A stretch of DNA of 36,923 bases, taken from the NCBI GenBank assembly GCA_003527225.1, contig DPXQ01000080.1, forward strand, positions 1 through 36,923, in the 5' to 3' direction. The stretch comes from Rhizobium sp. (GTDB lineage: Bacteria; Pseudomonadota; Alphaproteobacteria; Rhizobiales; Rhizobiaceae). Below the pieces are notes generated by a model. The model saw only the letters and a program-made list of their open reading frames with translations, did not search any database and was not told the DNA's origin. The position numbers were made by a program, and so were the translations under genes. Position 1 is the first letter of the stretch. The number at the start of each line of letters is the position of its first letter. Shown here one piece after another: positions 26,460 through 36,830 of the stretch.

Positions 26460-27398
26460 TCAGGCGCGCGCGACGTCAACAGCCCGTTCGCACCATGCGG
26501 CGAAGTCGGCCGTGGCCTGCTCCCTACCGATCTCGTTGAGCGTCTCATGACGCATCTCGTCGTAGATCCTTGTCGTTACGTCGTGGAAGCCATTTCGCTT
26601 CAGATGCCTAGCGAGCCAACGAACTTCCTGGCCGCCGCGTGTCGCCGGATCCTGCCCGCCGCCGACGAGATGGATCGGCAGGTCCTTTGGCAATCGGGCG
26701 AGTGCTCCTGGCGCAGGCGCCCTGAACGTCAGGGCGAAGACATCGAGCCACATTGAGACGCTTGCCTCGAATTGGCAAAGCGGGTCCCTTTCGTATTTTT
26801 CCACTTCCGCCCGGTCGCGCGACAGCCAGTCGCCTTCGCTCAGGTGGCCCGGGATGGACTTGCCCCAAGCCTGAAACGTCGCCTTGGGCAGTATGGCACT
26901 CGGAACGTCAGAACCTTTCAGCATCCGCTCGGCAAGAAGGACGCTTTGCGCAAAACGACCGGCGAGACCCGGATTGAAGTTTGAATTCCAGATTGCCAGT
27001 GCCTGAAAAGCCCGCGGATGGGATACCGCCGTGTTCAGGGCGATCAGGCCCCCCATCGAATGACCGAAGAGGATTATCGGCAGATCGGAGTTTTCCTGGG
27101 ATGCCATGTCGCGCATCGCCTTGACGTCGGCGATCACTGCGTCCGCGCCGTCGCTTTCGGCAAAACGGCCGAGGGGCGCATCGGTCGATTTTGTCTCGCC
27201 GTGGCCGCGATGGTCGTGGGCGTAGACCTCGAAGCCATGTTCAGCCATCGTTGCGGCGAACTCCCGATAACGCTTCGAATGCTCGACCATTCCGTGACAG
27301 ATCAGAAGTGTCCCACGAGGTTTCTTGCGCGCCGGCTCGTGGTGATAGGCAAGAAGTGCCCCGCTCGGGCTCGAGAAGCGCCTGGTCTCGGCGAACAT
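26460..27398 (-). CDS. Alpha/beta hydrolase, lysophospholipase/monoacylglycerol-lipase-like
   Basis: This 312-residue serine hydrolase resembles PldB and monoacylglycerol lipases. It has CHGMVEHSKRY (oxyanion region), HDHRGHGET, the nucleophile elbow GHSMGG with Ser114, an Asp in GGGQDPAT and a His in EMRHETLN. No signal peptide is visible, so it is probably cytoplasmic. The ATG at 27398 has AGGAG upstream. It is transcribed alone and divergent from ettA. The natural ester is not known. Confidence 0.9.
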   Translation of the reverse strand: MFAETRRFSSPSGALLAYHHEPARKKPRGTLLICHGMVEHSKRYREFAATMAEHGFEVYAHDHRGHGETKSTDAPLGRFAESDGADAVIADVKAMRDMASQENSDLPIILFGHSMGGLIALNTAVSHPRAFQALAIWNSNFNPGLAGRFAQSVLLAERMLKGSDVPSAILPKATFQAWGKSIPGHLSEGDWLSRDRAEVEKYERDPLCQFEASVSMWLDVFALTFRAPAPGALARLPKDLPIHLVGGGQDPATRGGQEVRWLARHLKRNGFHDVTTRIYDEMRHETLNEIGREQATADFAAWCERAVDVARA

Positions 27399-27644
27399 GT
27401 GGGTCTCCTTGATCGTCGTCCATTAGAAGAAGCGATTTTTCGCGAGCCCGCAACGCAACCGCGACGGCTATACCAAAAAAGGTCCAGGAACCAAACCTGT
27501 CAAAAAATATCACGTCCGGTTTGCGCACGTCCTTAGGCCACCCGGCGATAATTGGACGGAAAGACCAGTCAGCGATTGCCCCGGCGGGAGCTTTCGCCTA
27601 CATAGCGGCAAACCCCCTTTCAGCCCGCGGAGCAATTCAAAACG

Positions 27645-29294
<1,650 letters not shown>

Positions 29295-29338
29295 CAATCG
29301 GACAACCGGCCCGCGGGGCGGGTCGTGACAGTGAAACC

Positions 29339-29372
29339 AAAGCCGTCGGGGAGAACCTCGGCGGCTTTTTTC
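29339..29372 (+). terminator. Terminator after ettA
   Basis: A 7-bp stem, AAAGCCG (29339-29345) with CGGCTTT (29362-29368), is partly extended by further pairs toward the loop and runs into TTTTTTCC. It lies 45 bp after the ettA stop. Confidence 0.8.
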
Positions 29373-29489
29373 CATTGTTTCCATCGACATAATTTGAGCT
29401 CCTCAGGTGGCGAGTCAACTTATTGGCAAGGAATTACCGTCATTGTCGCGGCAGGAGCACCATGCCTTGAATTTCAGGTGGCTCGGCAT

Positions 29490-29502
29490 CGTCATGATGA
29501 CG
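29490..29502. promoter_or_regulatory. Palindrome upstream of the chemoreceptor gene
   Basis: CGTCATGATGACG is a perfect 13-nt palindrome around a central G, 26 bp before the MCP start codon. It could be an operator or a small leader hairpin. No regulator is adjacent. Confidence 0.3.
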
Positions 29503-29528
29503 AGGTTTCCAAAACAAAGGTTTGAGGT

Positions 29529-31838
29529 ATGCTCCGCGCATTGCAGAAACTTCCTTTTCGGATACTGATGACCATCCTGTCGGTCGTTCCGCTTCTGGCC
29601 GTGCTCATTCTGGGCGGCTGGCTGAGCTGGGATGCCTACCGAGGCAGCGTGGCCTCGGCGGATGCCGTGAAACTCGCGCAACTCGCGCGCAACGGCATCG
29701 GCATCGCACTCACCGTGCCGAACGAGAGCAATTCTCCGAAGGACAAGATTTCGGAGGCCCGCCAGCGAACGGATGCCGCTTTTGCCGAACTGAATGACGC
29801 CTACACCGCCGTGCTGGCGATCGGTTTCAATGACCCGGCGCTTGCGGCGATCAAGGGGGAACTGGGGAAGCGGGCGAGCCGGATCAGCGAATACAGGACG
29901 AAGACTGACGAGGGCAACGCGCCGCCGCTGATGGCGCTTGAGGTCATGCAGCCGGTCGTGGCGGCCAGCGCCGACCTGACACGGCGCACGGGCATGCTGG
30001 TTTCCGACCCGGAACTGGCGAACGCGATCTCCGGCTACTTTGCGATAATGCAAGTGAGCGACGCCTATCAGATGCTCAACCGGCTGGGCCAGCAATACCT
30101 GAAGGATGGTACGCTGCCGATCTCCGGTTTCGGGGTGGTGCAGCGCAGTGACTACATGATCGGCGCCTCTTTCAAGGCCATGGCGGAACAGGTTCCGGCG
30201 GACATCGTCGCGCGATACCGCGCCTTCTTCGACGGTCCGCATGGCAAGGCAATCGAGACGATTCGCGCCTCGCTGCTGAAGGGCGAGAACTATCAGGCTG
30301 CCGCCGGCGAACTCGAGGCCTGGGTCTCGGCCCATGGTGAGCGCCGCGTGCAGGTTTCGGAGATGATCCGCCAGACCGGCGAACGGATGATGACGATGAT
30401 CACCGCCAAGGCGGAGGCACAGGAACGCTCGTTCTATGTGCTCGTCGCACTGGTTGCCATCATGGTCGTGGTCAGCGTCGGCCTTTCCATTCTCGTCTCC
30501 CGTGTCCTGTCGCGCTCGTTCAGCGGCTTGGCCTTCAGCATGAAGGCGCTCGCGGATGGCGACAGGGCCCGCGCAATCCCCTATGTCGGCCGCAAGGACG
30601 AAATCGGCGACATGGCGCGGTCGGTGGAGGTGTTCCGGCAGGCGGCGATACGCAATTCCGAACTGGAGGCAAGTGCCGAACAGAACCGGCTTGCCGCCGA
30701 GCAGGAACGGGCGGACGTGCAGCGCCGCGCCGAAGCCGAAGCCGAGGAACGGCTCATCCAGGCAACCGGCTCGCTGGCCACCGGCCTTCGCCAACTCGCC
30801 TCGGGCGATCTCGTCTGCGAGATCGACGAGCAGTTCGCTCCGCAGTTCGAAGCGCTCCGTCACGATTTCAATGCATCGGTTCAACAGCTCCGCGAAGCCA
30901 TGCAGAGTGTCGGCCAGGTGGTCGGGTCCGTCACGAACGGCAGCGGCGAGATTTCCCAGGCCTCCGACAATCTGGCAAAGCGGACCGAACAGCAGGCTGC
31001 CTCCCTCGAAGAGACCGCCGCGGCGCTGGAAGAGATTACCTCGAACGTCACCGCCACGTCGAAGCGGACGGGCGAGGCGCGCGATCTCGTTCGCACGACG
31101 CGCGAGCAGGCCGAAAAGTCCGGTACGGTTGTCAACAACGCCGTGTCGGCCATGGAGAAGATCGAGCATTCGTCGCGTCAGATCAGCCAGATCATCGGGG
31201 TGATCGATGAAATCGCCTTCCAGACGAACCTGCTTGCGCTCAATGCCGGCGTTGAGGCGGCGCGGGCAGGGGATGCAGGCAAGGGCTTTGCCGTGGTTGC
31301 CCAGGAAGTCCGCGAGCTCGCGCAGCGGTCCGCCAATGCCGCCAAGGAGATCAAGGGTCTGATCGGCAATTCCGAAGTCGCGGTGAACGAGGGCGTGAAG
31401 CTCGTCAACGACACCGGCGAAGGCTTGAACACAATCGCGGGACTGGTGCAGGCGATCAACGCGCACATGGACGCGATCGCGACGGCCGCGCAGGAGCAGT
31501 CGGTAGGCCTCGGCGAGGTCAACACGGCTGTCAACCACATGGACCAGGCGACGCAGCAGAACGCCGCGATGGTCGAGGAAATGAATGCTGCCGGGGCTAG
31601 TCTCGCTCAGGAAAGCGGGAGACTGGCCGAATTGGTCGCCCGGTTCCGTACTGGCGAGAGCGTCATGGTGCAGCAAAAGCCGGCGGAACCCGCCAGGGCG
31701 CCTGCGGCGGCACAGCGTCGCCCTGCTCCGATTGAACCATCCAGCCGACCCGCTCCGGCGACGCGTGCGCGTCCCGCGACGGCAAGCCTGGGCAACACAG
31801 CACTGGCGACCAAGATCGAAGATTGGGAAGAGTTCTGA
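29529..31838 (+). CDS. Methyl-accepting chemotaxis protein with C-terminal CheR-tether motif
   Basis: This is a 769-residue chemoreceptor. Transmembrane helix 1 is at about 12-33 and helix 2 at about 302-324. They enclose a periplasmic, mostly helical domain of about 270 residues, possibly of the NIT type. A HAMP domain follows (about 325-378), then a coiled-coil signalling domain with the conserved tip [20 protein letters not shown]. Methylation regions are rich in Gln/Glu/Ala. After a Pro/Ala-rich linker the protein ends in DWEEF, which fits the xZxxZ pattern (Z aromatic) of pentapeptides that bind CheR. No che genes adjoin it. The ATG at 29529 follows GAGGT very closely. The ligand is unknown. 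Confidence 0.95.
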   Translation: MLRALQKLPFRILMTILSVVPLLAVLILGGWLSWDAYRGSVASADAVKLAQLARNGIGIALTVPNESNSPKDKISEARQRTDAAFAELNDAYTAVLAIGFNDPALAAIKGELGKRASRISEYRTKTDEGNAPPLMALEVMQPVVAASADLTRRTGMLVSDPELANAISGYFAIMQVSDAYQMLNRLGQQYLKDGTLPISGFGVVQRSDYMIGASFKAMAEQVPADIVARYRAFFDGPHGKAIETIRASLLKGENYQAAAGELEAWVSAHGERRVQVSEMIRQTGERMMTMITAKAEAQERSFYVLVALVAIMVVVSVGLSILVSRVLSRSFSGLAFSMKALADGDRARAIPYVGRKDEIGDMARSVEVFRQAAIRNSELEASAEQNRLAAEQERADVQRRAEAEAEERLIQATGSLATGLRQLASGDLVCEIDEQFAPQFEALRHDFNASVQQLREAMQSVGQVVGSVTNGSGEISQASDNLAKRTEQQAASLEETAAALEEITSNVTATSKRTGEARDLVRTTREQAEKSGTVVNNAVSAMEKIEHSSRQISQIIGVIDEIAFQTNLLALNAGVEAARAGDAGKGFAVVAQEVRELAQRSANAAKEIKGLIGNSEVAVNEGVKLVNDTGEGLNTIAGLVQAINAHMDAIATAAQEQSVGLGEVNTAVNHMDQATQQNAAMVEEMNAAGASLAQESGRLAELVARFRTGESVMVQQKPAEPARAPAAAQRRPAPIEPSSRPAPATRARPATASLGNTALATKIEDWEEF

Positions 31839-31862
31839 TTTTCAGATCGCCTAATTGTAACG

Positions 31863-31895
31863 AGGAGCGGCCGTGCGCAACGGCCGCTCCTTTCG
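31863..31895 (+). terminator. Terminator after the MCP gene
   Basis: A perfect 12-bp stem, AGGAGCGGCCGT (31863-31874) with ACGGCCGCTCCT (31880-31891), has a 5-nt loop and is followed by TTCG. The T-run is short but the stem is very stable. Confidence 0.75.
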
Positions 31896-32004
31896 CATCA
31901 TGGGAGCGGATTGCCAGGCCCTCAGCCTGCAGGGTTAGCCTCCCCGGGGTCCCGTTCGATCGACGACGCCAAAGATTTACGCTTGCAAGAATCGCGTGAA
32001 TGAC

Positions 32005-32020
32005 ATAAAGATATCTTTAT
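32005..32020. promoter_or_regulatory. Perfect 16-bp palindrome, likely SahR operator
   Basis: ATAAAGATATCTTTAT is a perfect inverted repeat ending 18 bp before the start codon of the ArsR-type regulator gene. Its position suggests autorepression by steric block of the sahR-metF transcript. From memory, SahR sites in alphaproteobacteria have this type of sequence; I could not check that here. Confidence 0.75.
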
Positions 32021-32038
32021 ATCTTGATTGGGGCGGGA

Positions 32039-33043
32039 ATGGCGGAATCAATGAAGTTTGGCGTGGATGCACTTGTCGAGCTGCTCAAGGCAGCGGGCGA
32101 GCCCACGCGGCTTAGGCTTCTCGCGCTTCTTTCCGCCGGCGATCTGACGGTCACTGATATGACCGAAATCCTCGGGCAATCACAACCGCGCATATCCCGT
32201 CATCTCAAGCTTCTGACGGAGGCCGGCCTGATCGACCGGTATCAGGAAGGCGCCTGGGCCTATTTCCGGCTGAAGCAGGAAGGCGATGCGGCTGCGCTCG
32301 CCAATGTGCTTCTCGCAGCCGCCTGCGAGGACGACCAGGTTCTGCTGCGCGACGGCGAGCGGCTTGCGGCGGTGAAGCGCGTGCGCGCGGACCGGGCGCA
32401 AGATTATTTCAGCCGCAACGCCTCCGAATGGGATGAGTTGCGCCGGCTGCATGTCGATGACGGCCAGGTCGAGGCAGCGCTCGTGGACATCATCGGGCCG
32501 GAGCAGGTGGACGCCCTTCTCGATCTCGGAACAGGGACCGGCCGCATTCTTCAACTGCTGGAGAAGAGCTATCGTCGCGCGGTGGGCATCGATGCCAGCC
32601 GTGACATGCTTGCCGTGGCGCGCGCTAATCTCGACAAGGCCGGCATCCTCAAGGCAGCCGTTCGCCATGGTGATATCCTCAACCTGCCGCTCGACGGCAA
32701 TGAATACGATATCGTCATCATCCATCAGGTTCTGCATTTCCTAGTCCAGCCCGAACTGGCGCTCAGCGAGGCGGCGCGCATGCTGAAGCCCGGCGGGCGC
32801 TTGGTGATCATCGACCTTGCGCCCCATGGCCTGGAGCATCTGCGCGACGAGCATGCTCATGTCCGGCTCGGCTTTTCTCATCAGACAATGGCAGAGTGGT
32901 TGGGCAAGTTCGGCCTCAAGGTCGAGAAGGCTGTTGATCTGCCTCCGGCGAGCGCCGCGACACAGGCGCTGACGGTGACCATCTGGCTCGCGCGCCAGAG
33001 CAACGGGGCAGTCCCCGATACCAATTTCGGATCCACGACGTAA
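32039..33043 (+). CDS. sahR: ArsR-type regulator fused to SAM-dependent methyltransferase (SahR-like)
   Basis: This is a 334-residue two-domain protein. Residues about 5-85 form an ArsR-type winged helix (EPTRLRLLALLSAGDLTVTD, split here as EPTRLRLLALL and GDLTVTDMTEIL, then SQPRISRHLKLLTEAGLI). Residues about 120-330 form a class I methyltransferase-like domain with motif I LLDLGTGTGRILQ and GGRLVIIDLAP. In Proteobacteria SahR represses methionine-cycle genes and responds to S-adenosylhomocysteine; the fused domain would be a natural SAH/SAM sensor. metF follows 16 bp downstream. The frame opens at a TTG (32024), but the ATG at 32039, after GGGGCGGGA, is preferred; an ATG at 32051 is also possible. 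Confidence 0.85.
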   Translation: MAESMKFGVDALVELLKAAGEPTRLRLLALLSAGDLTVTDMTEILGQSQPRISRHLKLLTEAGLIDRYQEGAWAYFRLKQEGDAAALANVLLAAACEDDQVLLRDGERLAAVKRVRADRAQDYFSRNASEWDELRRLHVDDGQVEAALVDIIGPEQVDALLDLGTGTGRILQLLEKSYRRAVGIDASRDMLAVARANLDKAGILKAAVRHGDILNLPLDGNEYDIVIIHQVLHFLVQPELALSEAARMLKPGGRLVIIDLAPHGLEHLRDEHAHVRLGFSHQTMAEWLGKFGLKVEKAVDLPPASAATQALTVTIWLARQSNGAVPDTNFGSTT

Positions 33044-33059
33044 AACCGGGAGTACTTAA

Positions 33060-33968
33060 ATGGCGCGAGACGATCGAAGCCGGGACGGGAAGGCGCGGCT
33101 GCGCATCTCCTTCGAATTCTTTCCGCCGAAAACGGAAGAGATGGAAGGTCAGCTCTGGAGTACCATCAAGGAGCTATCCGCCTGGAATCCCGATTTCGTC
33201 TCGGTAACCTATGGCGCCGGCGGTACCACGCGGGCACCGACGCTGACGACAGTACGTCGGCTGGTCGCCGAGACGACGCTACCGACGGCAGCGCATATCA
33301 CTTGCGTCGGCGCGACGAAGGACGAAGTGCGCCATGTGGCCGAGGAGTTCCTGGCCGCCGGCGTCCGTCGCTTCGTTGCCCTGCGCGGCGATCCGCAGGG
33401 CGGCATGGGTACGGCCTATGTTCCCCATCCCGGAGGCTATGCCAATGCCGCCGAACTCGTCGGCGGTCTGCGGGAAATGGGCGATTTCGATATTTCCGTT
33501 TCGGCCTATCCGGAAAAACACCCCGAAAGCCCGGACGTTGCCGCCGATATCGACATGCTGAAGCGCAAGGCCGACAATGGCGCCACCCGTGCGCTGACGC
33601 AGTTCTTTTTCGACAACGATGTCTTCGAGCGCTATCTCGAACGGGTGCGCGCCGCGGGCATCGATATACCCATCGTTCCGGGCATCATGATGATCCAGAA
33701 CCTCATGCAGCTGAAGCGCTTTGCCTCGCTGTGCGGCGCGGGCATTCCTGTGCGGCTCGACGAACGTTTCGCCGGTCTCGACGACCAGCCGCAGGCCCGG
33801 GCAGAGGTTGCAGCCGACGTGGCGGCAGAGCAGATCGAGGATCTTGCCCGGCGGGGAATCGCGGATTTCCACCTCTATACGATGAACCGGGCACCGCTGG
33901 TTTCAGCAACGCTGGAGCGGCTCGGATTTGCGCGCGCGGGCGCAAATTTGTCAGGGGCGGCCGCCTGA
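33060..33968 (+). CDS. metF: 5,10-methylenetetrahydrofolate reductase
   Basis: This is a 302-residue FAD-dependent reductase that makes 5-methyltetrahydrofolate, the methyl donor for MetH (whose 3' end is at the start of this window). Family motifs include SFEFFPPKTEEME near residue 17, FVSVTYGAGGTTR, HITCVGATKDE, ALRGDP and FFFDNDVFERY. Length matches bacterial MetF. The ATG at 33060 lies 16 bp after the SahR-like gene with GGGAG before it, so the two form an operon controlled from the palindrome upstream. A strong terminator follows. Confidence 0.96.
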   Translation: MARDDRSRDGKARLRISFEFFPPKTEEMEGQLWSTIKELSAWNPDFVSVTYGAGGTTRAPTLTTVRRLVAETTLPTAAHITCVGATKDEVRHVAEEFLAAGVRRFVALRGDPQGGMGTAYVPHPGGYANAAELVGGLREMGDFDISVSAYPEKHPESPDVAADIDMLKRKADNGATRALTQFFFDNDVFERYLERVRAAGIDIPIVPGIMMIQNLMQLKRFASLCGAGIPVRLDERFAGLDDQPQARAEVAADVAAEQIEDLARRGIADFHLYTMNRAPLVSATLERLGFARAGANLSGAAA

Positions 33969-33977
33969 GTTTGCACG

Positions 33978-34016
33978 AAAAGGCGCATTCCGATTGCCTC
34001 GGTAATGCGCCTTTTC
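33978..34016 (+). terminator. Strong terminator after metF
   Basis: A perfect 12-bp stem, AAAAGGCGCATT (33978-33989) with AATGCGCCTTTT (34004-34015), has a 14-nt loop and ends in the T-run CTTTTC. Its A and T flanks make it a good terminator on either strand. Confidence 0.9.
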
Positions 34017-34091
34017 TAGATTGCTGAACACCATTTGCCTTGATGGACGCTTTCTCATGTCCCTCTCTGGCCTCTGTTCATCTATGGTGTC

Positions 34092-34169
34092 TCAGATGAA
34101 CAGCATCGTTGCTATGAACACAAACGCTGCACCGACGATCAGGACATTCAAAGAATTGGTAAGTCCCAT
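34092..34169 (-). CDS. 25-residue single-pass membrane small protein
   Basis: This small ORF lies in the 431-bp gap between metF and the EamA gene. It starts with ATG at 34169, preceded by a near-ideal ribosome site AAGGAGG with 5-nt spacing, and ends with TGA at 34092. The product begins MGLTNSLNVLIVGAAFV, and residues about 8-25 form one strongly hydrophobic helix with no charged residue in the whole chain. The metF terminator, read on the minus strand, lies about 75 bp downstream and could end its message. I do not recognise it. The ribosome site and the clean amphiphilic-free helix make chance unlikely. It could be a membrane regulator peptide or a type I toxin-like protein. Confidence 0.65.
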   Translation of the reverse strand: MGLTNSLNVLIVGAAFVFIATMLFI

Positions 34170-34399
34170 GTCTGCCTCCTTGCGTTGACCGTTAGATACT
34201 ATGTCGGTTTTGTGTCGGATGAAAAGAAAATTGTGTGCTGCGATGCAGTGACGGGAAAGGCAAAAGCCCAGTCAATTCGTCGCATCACGTTGAATTTCAA
34301 CGCCAAGCGGAAAGTGATTTTTGGTTAATTTCGGTCAATAAATTTGTCGGAAACGTGCCAAATCAGCAGCGGCCTGTGCCAAAATGGGACGCGATCCCG

Positions 34400-35341
34400 T
34401 CAGGAGACGTCCCGTGGCGGCGCGGAGACGGCAGGCGATCCGATCCTGATCAGGCGCCCGTCCAGCACCAGCAGCCCCGCGCCGATCATCGCCATGCCGG
34501 CCATGTCGACAACCTGAAGTCTCTCACCCAGGAACAGGGTCCCCAAGAGGATGGCACTCGGTGGCACGAGCAGCGTGACCAGGGAAGCGTTGGTGGCGCC
34601 AGCGAGCGCCATGATGCGGAAAAACAGAATATAGCCGAAAGCGGTGGAGACCAGAGCGAGCGCCAGAATCGCCAGCACAACGTGCTGCGGCGGCATGGCC
34701 AACTGCCAAGGACGATCCATGGTAAGCGCAAGCGGAAGCATCACAAGGGTGGAGGCAGTCAGCTGGCCCGTTGCCGTTACAGGTGCCGGCAGGCCACGGA
34801 AACGCTTTCCGTAGGTGGACGCGAAGCCATAGGAGATTGCCGCCCCGATCGGCAACGCGACCGCCCAAAGCGGCGCCGACGCAACTGACAGGGCACTCGG
34901 GCCTATGAGAGCAACGGTCCCCGCGAGGCCGAGCAGGCATCCCGCGAGTTTGGAAGCCGACATCTTTTCGTCCGCCGTCAGCTGATTGGCGATCAACACG
35001 GTCCAGATGGGTGTCGTGGCATTGAGTATCGCAGCCAGCCCGGCGCCGATCTGCGTCTGACCGAAGAAGATCATCGTGTGCGGAATGACGTTGTTGATCA
35101 GTCCGAGAATCAGGAATTGCCGCCAGTTCGATTTCAACGTTTCGTAGAGGCCTAACCGGCCCCGAAGGTAGATATGCAGGGCCACGGCGGCCAGCGAGAC
35201 CCGCAGGAACACCAGGGTCAGCGGAGGAACATGCGGGACGGCGACGCGCGCGAAGAAGAAAGACCCTCCCCAGATCAGTCCGAGCAGGACCAGGAGTGCC
35301 CAGGTCAGGGAATTCAGGCGATAGCCAGTTGTCAGTGTCAT
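34400..35341 (-). CDS. EamA-family (DMT superfamily) permease
   Basis: This is a 313-residue membrane protein with about ten helices in two EamA repeats: LLGLIWGGSFFFARVAVPHV and LAAILNATTPIWTVLIA in the first, TNASLVTLLVPPSAILLG in the second. It is likely an exporter of a small metabolite or amino acid; no enzyme gene adjoins it to suggest which. The ATG at 35341 (MTLTTGYRL) has GGAG six bases upstream; earlier in-frame ATGs at 35353 and 35389 are less likely. It is divergent from the CPA2 antiporter gene. It is not closely similar by eye to the other EamA protein in this window. Confidence 0.9.
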   Translation of the reverse strand: MTLTTGYRLNSLTWALLVLLGLIWGGSFFFARVAVPHVPPLTLVFLRVSLAAVALHIYLRGRLGLYETLKSNWRQFLILGLINNVIPHTMIFFGQTQIGAGLAAILNATTPIWTVLIANQLTADEKMSASKLAGCLLGLAGTVALIGPSALSVASAPLWAVALPIGAAISYGFASTYGKRFRGLPAPVTATGQLTASTLVMLPLALTMDRPWQLAMPPQHVVLAILALALVSTAFGYILFFRIMALAGATNASLVTLLVPPSAILLGTLFLGERLQVVDMAGMAMIGAGLLVLDGRLIRIGSPAVSAPPRDVS

Positions 35342-35456
35342 TAATCGCTCCATCTGTTGCCGGGGCCAAACTACAGACAGGCTTGGCATTTGCCACCCGT
35401 TTCCTGCCTGTGCAAGATGTCACCGCAGAAGGATTCGCGACAAGAGGACTATTCCA

Positions 35457-36818
35457 CTGGAAACCGTCGTCTCGGAAAATGCCGGCCATGCCGCGGCTCT
35501 CGTCGGGATTGCCGCCGTGGTCGCGGTCGCGACGTTGCTCGGCCTGCTGTTCCTTTGGCTGAGGCAGCCGCCTCTGGTCGGGTTCATAGCAGCTGGCGTG
35601 GCGCTCGGGCCAACAGGCGCCGGGCTCATCTCCAGTTCCGACAATGTGGCGGTACTTGCGGAGATGGGCGTTGTGGTCCTCCTGTTCTTCATCGGCATGG
35701 AACTGTCGGTAAGAGCGTTCATCCTTTCCCTCCGACAGGCTCTCGTGGTCATGTTGGGGCAGTTGCTCGCCGGAATGGTGCTTGCCGCCGGTATTGCCGG
35801 TCTGACCGGCGCGTCTTCGTCGGAGACGATCATTCTCGGCTTCATCATCGCGATTTCCTCGACAGTCGTCGCGATGAAGATGCTGGAGGAAATGGGTGTC
35901 CTTCGCGGCGAGGCAGGACGGATCGCCGTCGGTGTGCTGATCGCCCAGGACATCGCCGTGGTGCCGATGCTGATTTTCGTGTCGAGCCTTGGCGGCGAGG
36001 CAATCGACTATCGCGTCATCGGCATCAAGATGGCGATCGCGCTCGGCTTGCTCGGCGGCCTGCTCTGGTGGTTCGGGCGTCATGCAAAGCTCCGGATACC
36101 CTTCGCCGAACGGGTCGAAGACAAGATCGAGATCCTGGCGCTGGGTGCGCTTGCCCTGTGCTTCACCGCCGCCGCAATATCGGGTGTGGCCGGACTTTCT
36201 CCGGCCTACGGCGCCTTTCTGGCCGGTATCGTCGTGGGCAACTCGACGCTTCGCAGTCGCGTCATTCCCGTGATCGAGCCGATCCAGAGCGTGCTGTTGG
36301 TCGTCTTCTTTCTGTCGATCGGATTGCTGATCGATCTTGATTTCATCGCCAGTCGGATCTGGCAGGTGCTGCTCGTGTCGCTGTTCGTCATCGCGGCGAA
36401 GACGGTTCTCAATATCTTCCTGTTGCGACGAACTGGATCCAGCGCGCAGACCGCGCTCGTCGCCGGGCTTTCGATGGCACAGATCGGCGAATTCTCCTTC
36501 GTGCTATCTTCGGCCGGTTATGCATCCGGTGCGCTCGGATATGATCTTTTCCGGCTTTCGATTGCGGTGTCGGCAGTGTCGTTGCTGGTGTCGCCTCTAT
36601 GGGTGAACGTCATGCACCGGCTGGAGAACATGGCGGCAGAAAGCCTGGGTACCTATCGTCAGGCACTGGCGATTGCCTACGCCCATGAACTGCACGAGGT
36701 CAGCCGCGGACGAGACGCACTCGCCCGCTGCCTGAACTGGGCACGGGTCAGATATCGCGCCGTGCGTGTCGCTTTCGACCAGCGCCGCCAAGCCCGCGAC
36801 GTCGACGACAGCCAGTGA
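35457..36818 (+). CDS. CPA2-family monovalent cation:proton antiporter (KefB-like), non-canonical start
   Basis: This is a membrane antiporter with about twelve helices, of the KefB/CPA2 group that exchanges K+ or Na+ for H+. Features include PLVGFIAAGVALGPTG, ELSVRAF and IAQDIAVVPML; it lacks the C-terminal TrkA-N domain of full KefB. The first conventional start is a GTG at 35517, but it would cut into helix 1. The frame is open upstream and encodes a good N-terminus (LETVVSENAGHAAALVGIAA). I therefore place the start at CTG 35457, eight bases after GAGGA; ATT at 35451 is an alternative. With CTG the protein has 453 residues. The C-terminal 60 or so residues are hydrophilic. Confidence 0.85.
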   Translation: METVVSENAGHAAALVGIAAVVAVATLLGLLFLWLRQPPLVGFIAAGVALGPTGAGLISSSDNVAVLAEMGVVVLLFFIGMELSVRAFILSLRQALVVMLGQLLAGMVLAAGIAGLTGASSSETIILGFIIAISSTVVAMKMLEEMGVLRGEAGRIAVGVLIAQDIAVVPMLIFVSSLGGEAIDYRVIGIKMAIALGLLGGLLWWFGRHAKLRIPFAERVEDKIEILALGALALCFTAAAISGVAGLSPAYGAFLAGIVVGNSTLRSRVIPVIEPIQSVLLVVFFLSIGLLIDLDFIASRIWQVLLVSLFVIAAKTVLNIFLLRRTGSSAQTALVAGLSMAQIGEFSFVLSSAGYASGALGYDLFRLSIAVSAVSLLVSPLWVNVMHRLENMAAESLGTYRQALAIAYAHELHEVSRGRDALARCLNWARVRYRAVRVAFDQRRQARDVDDSQ

Positions 36819-36830
36819 GCCAAGGGTGCG

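Noticed and set aside
29415..31676. Very long minus-strand frame under the chemoreceptor gene
   Set aside because: It is antisense to a clear MCP with all its domains; its translation has no recognisable domain. High-GC codon bias commonly opens such shadow frames.
34524..36083. Long minus-strand frame across the second EamA gene and the antiporter
   Set aside because: It is a different frame from the EamA protein and antisense to the antiporter; composition is rich in His, Asp and Arg without any domain.
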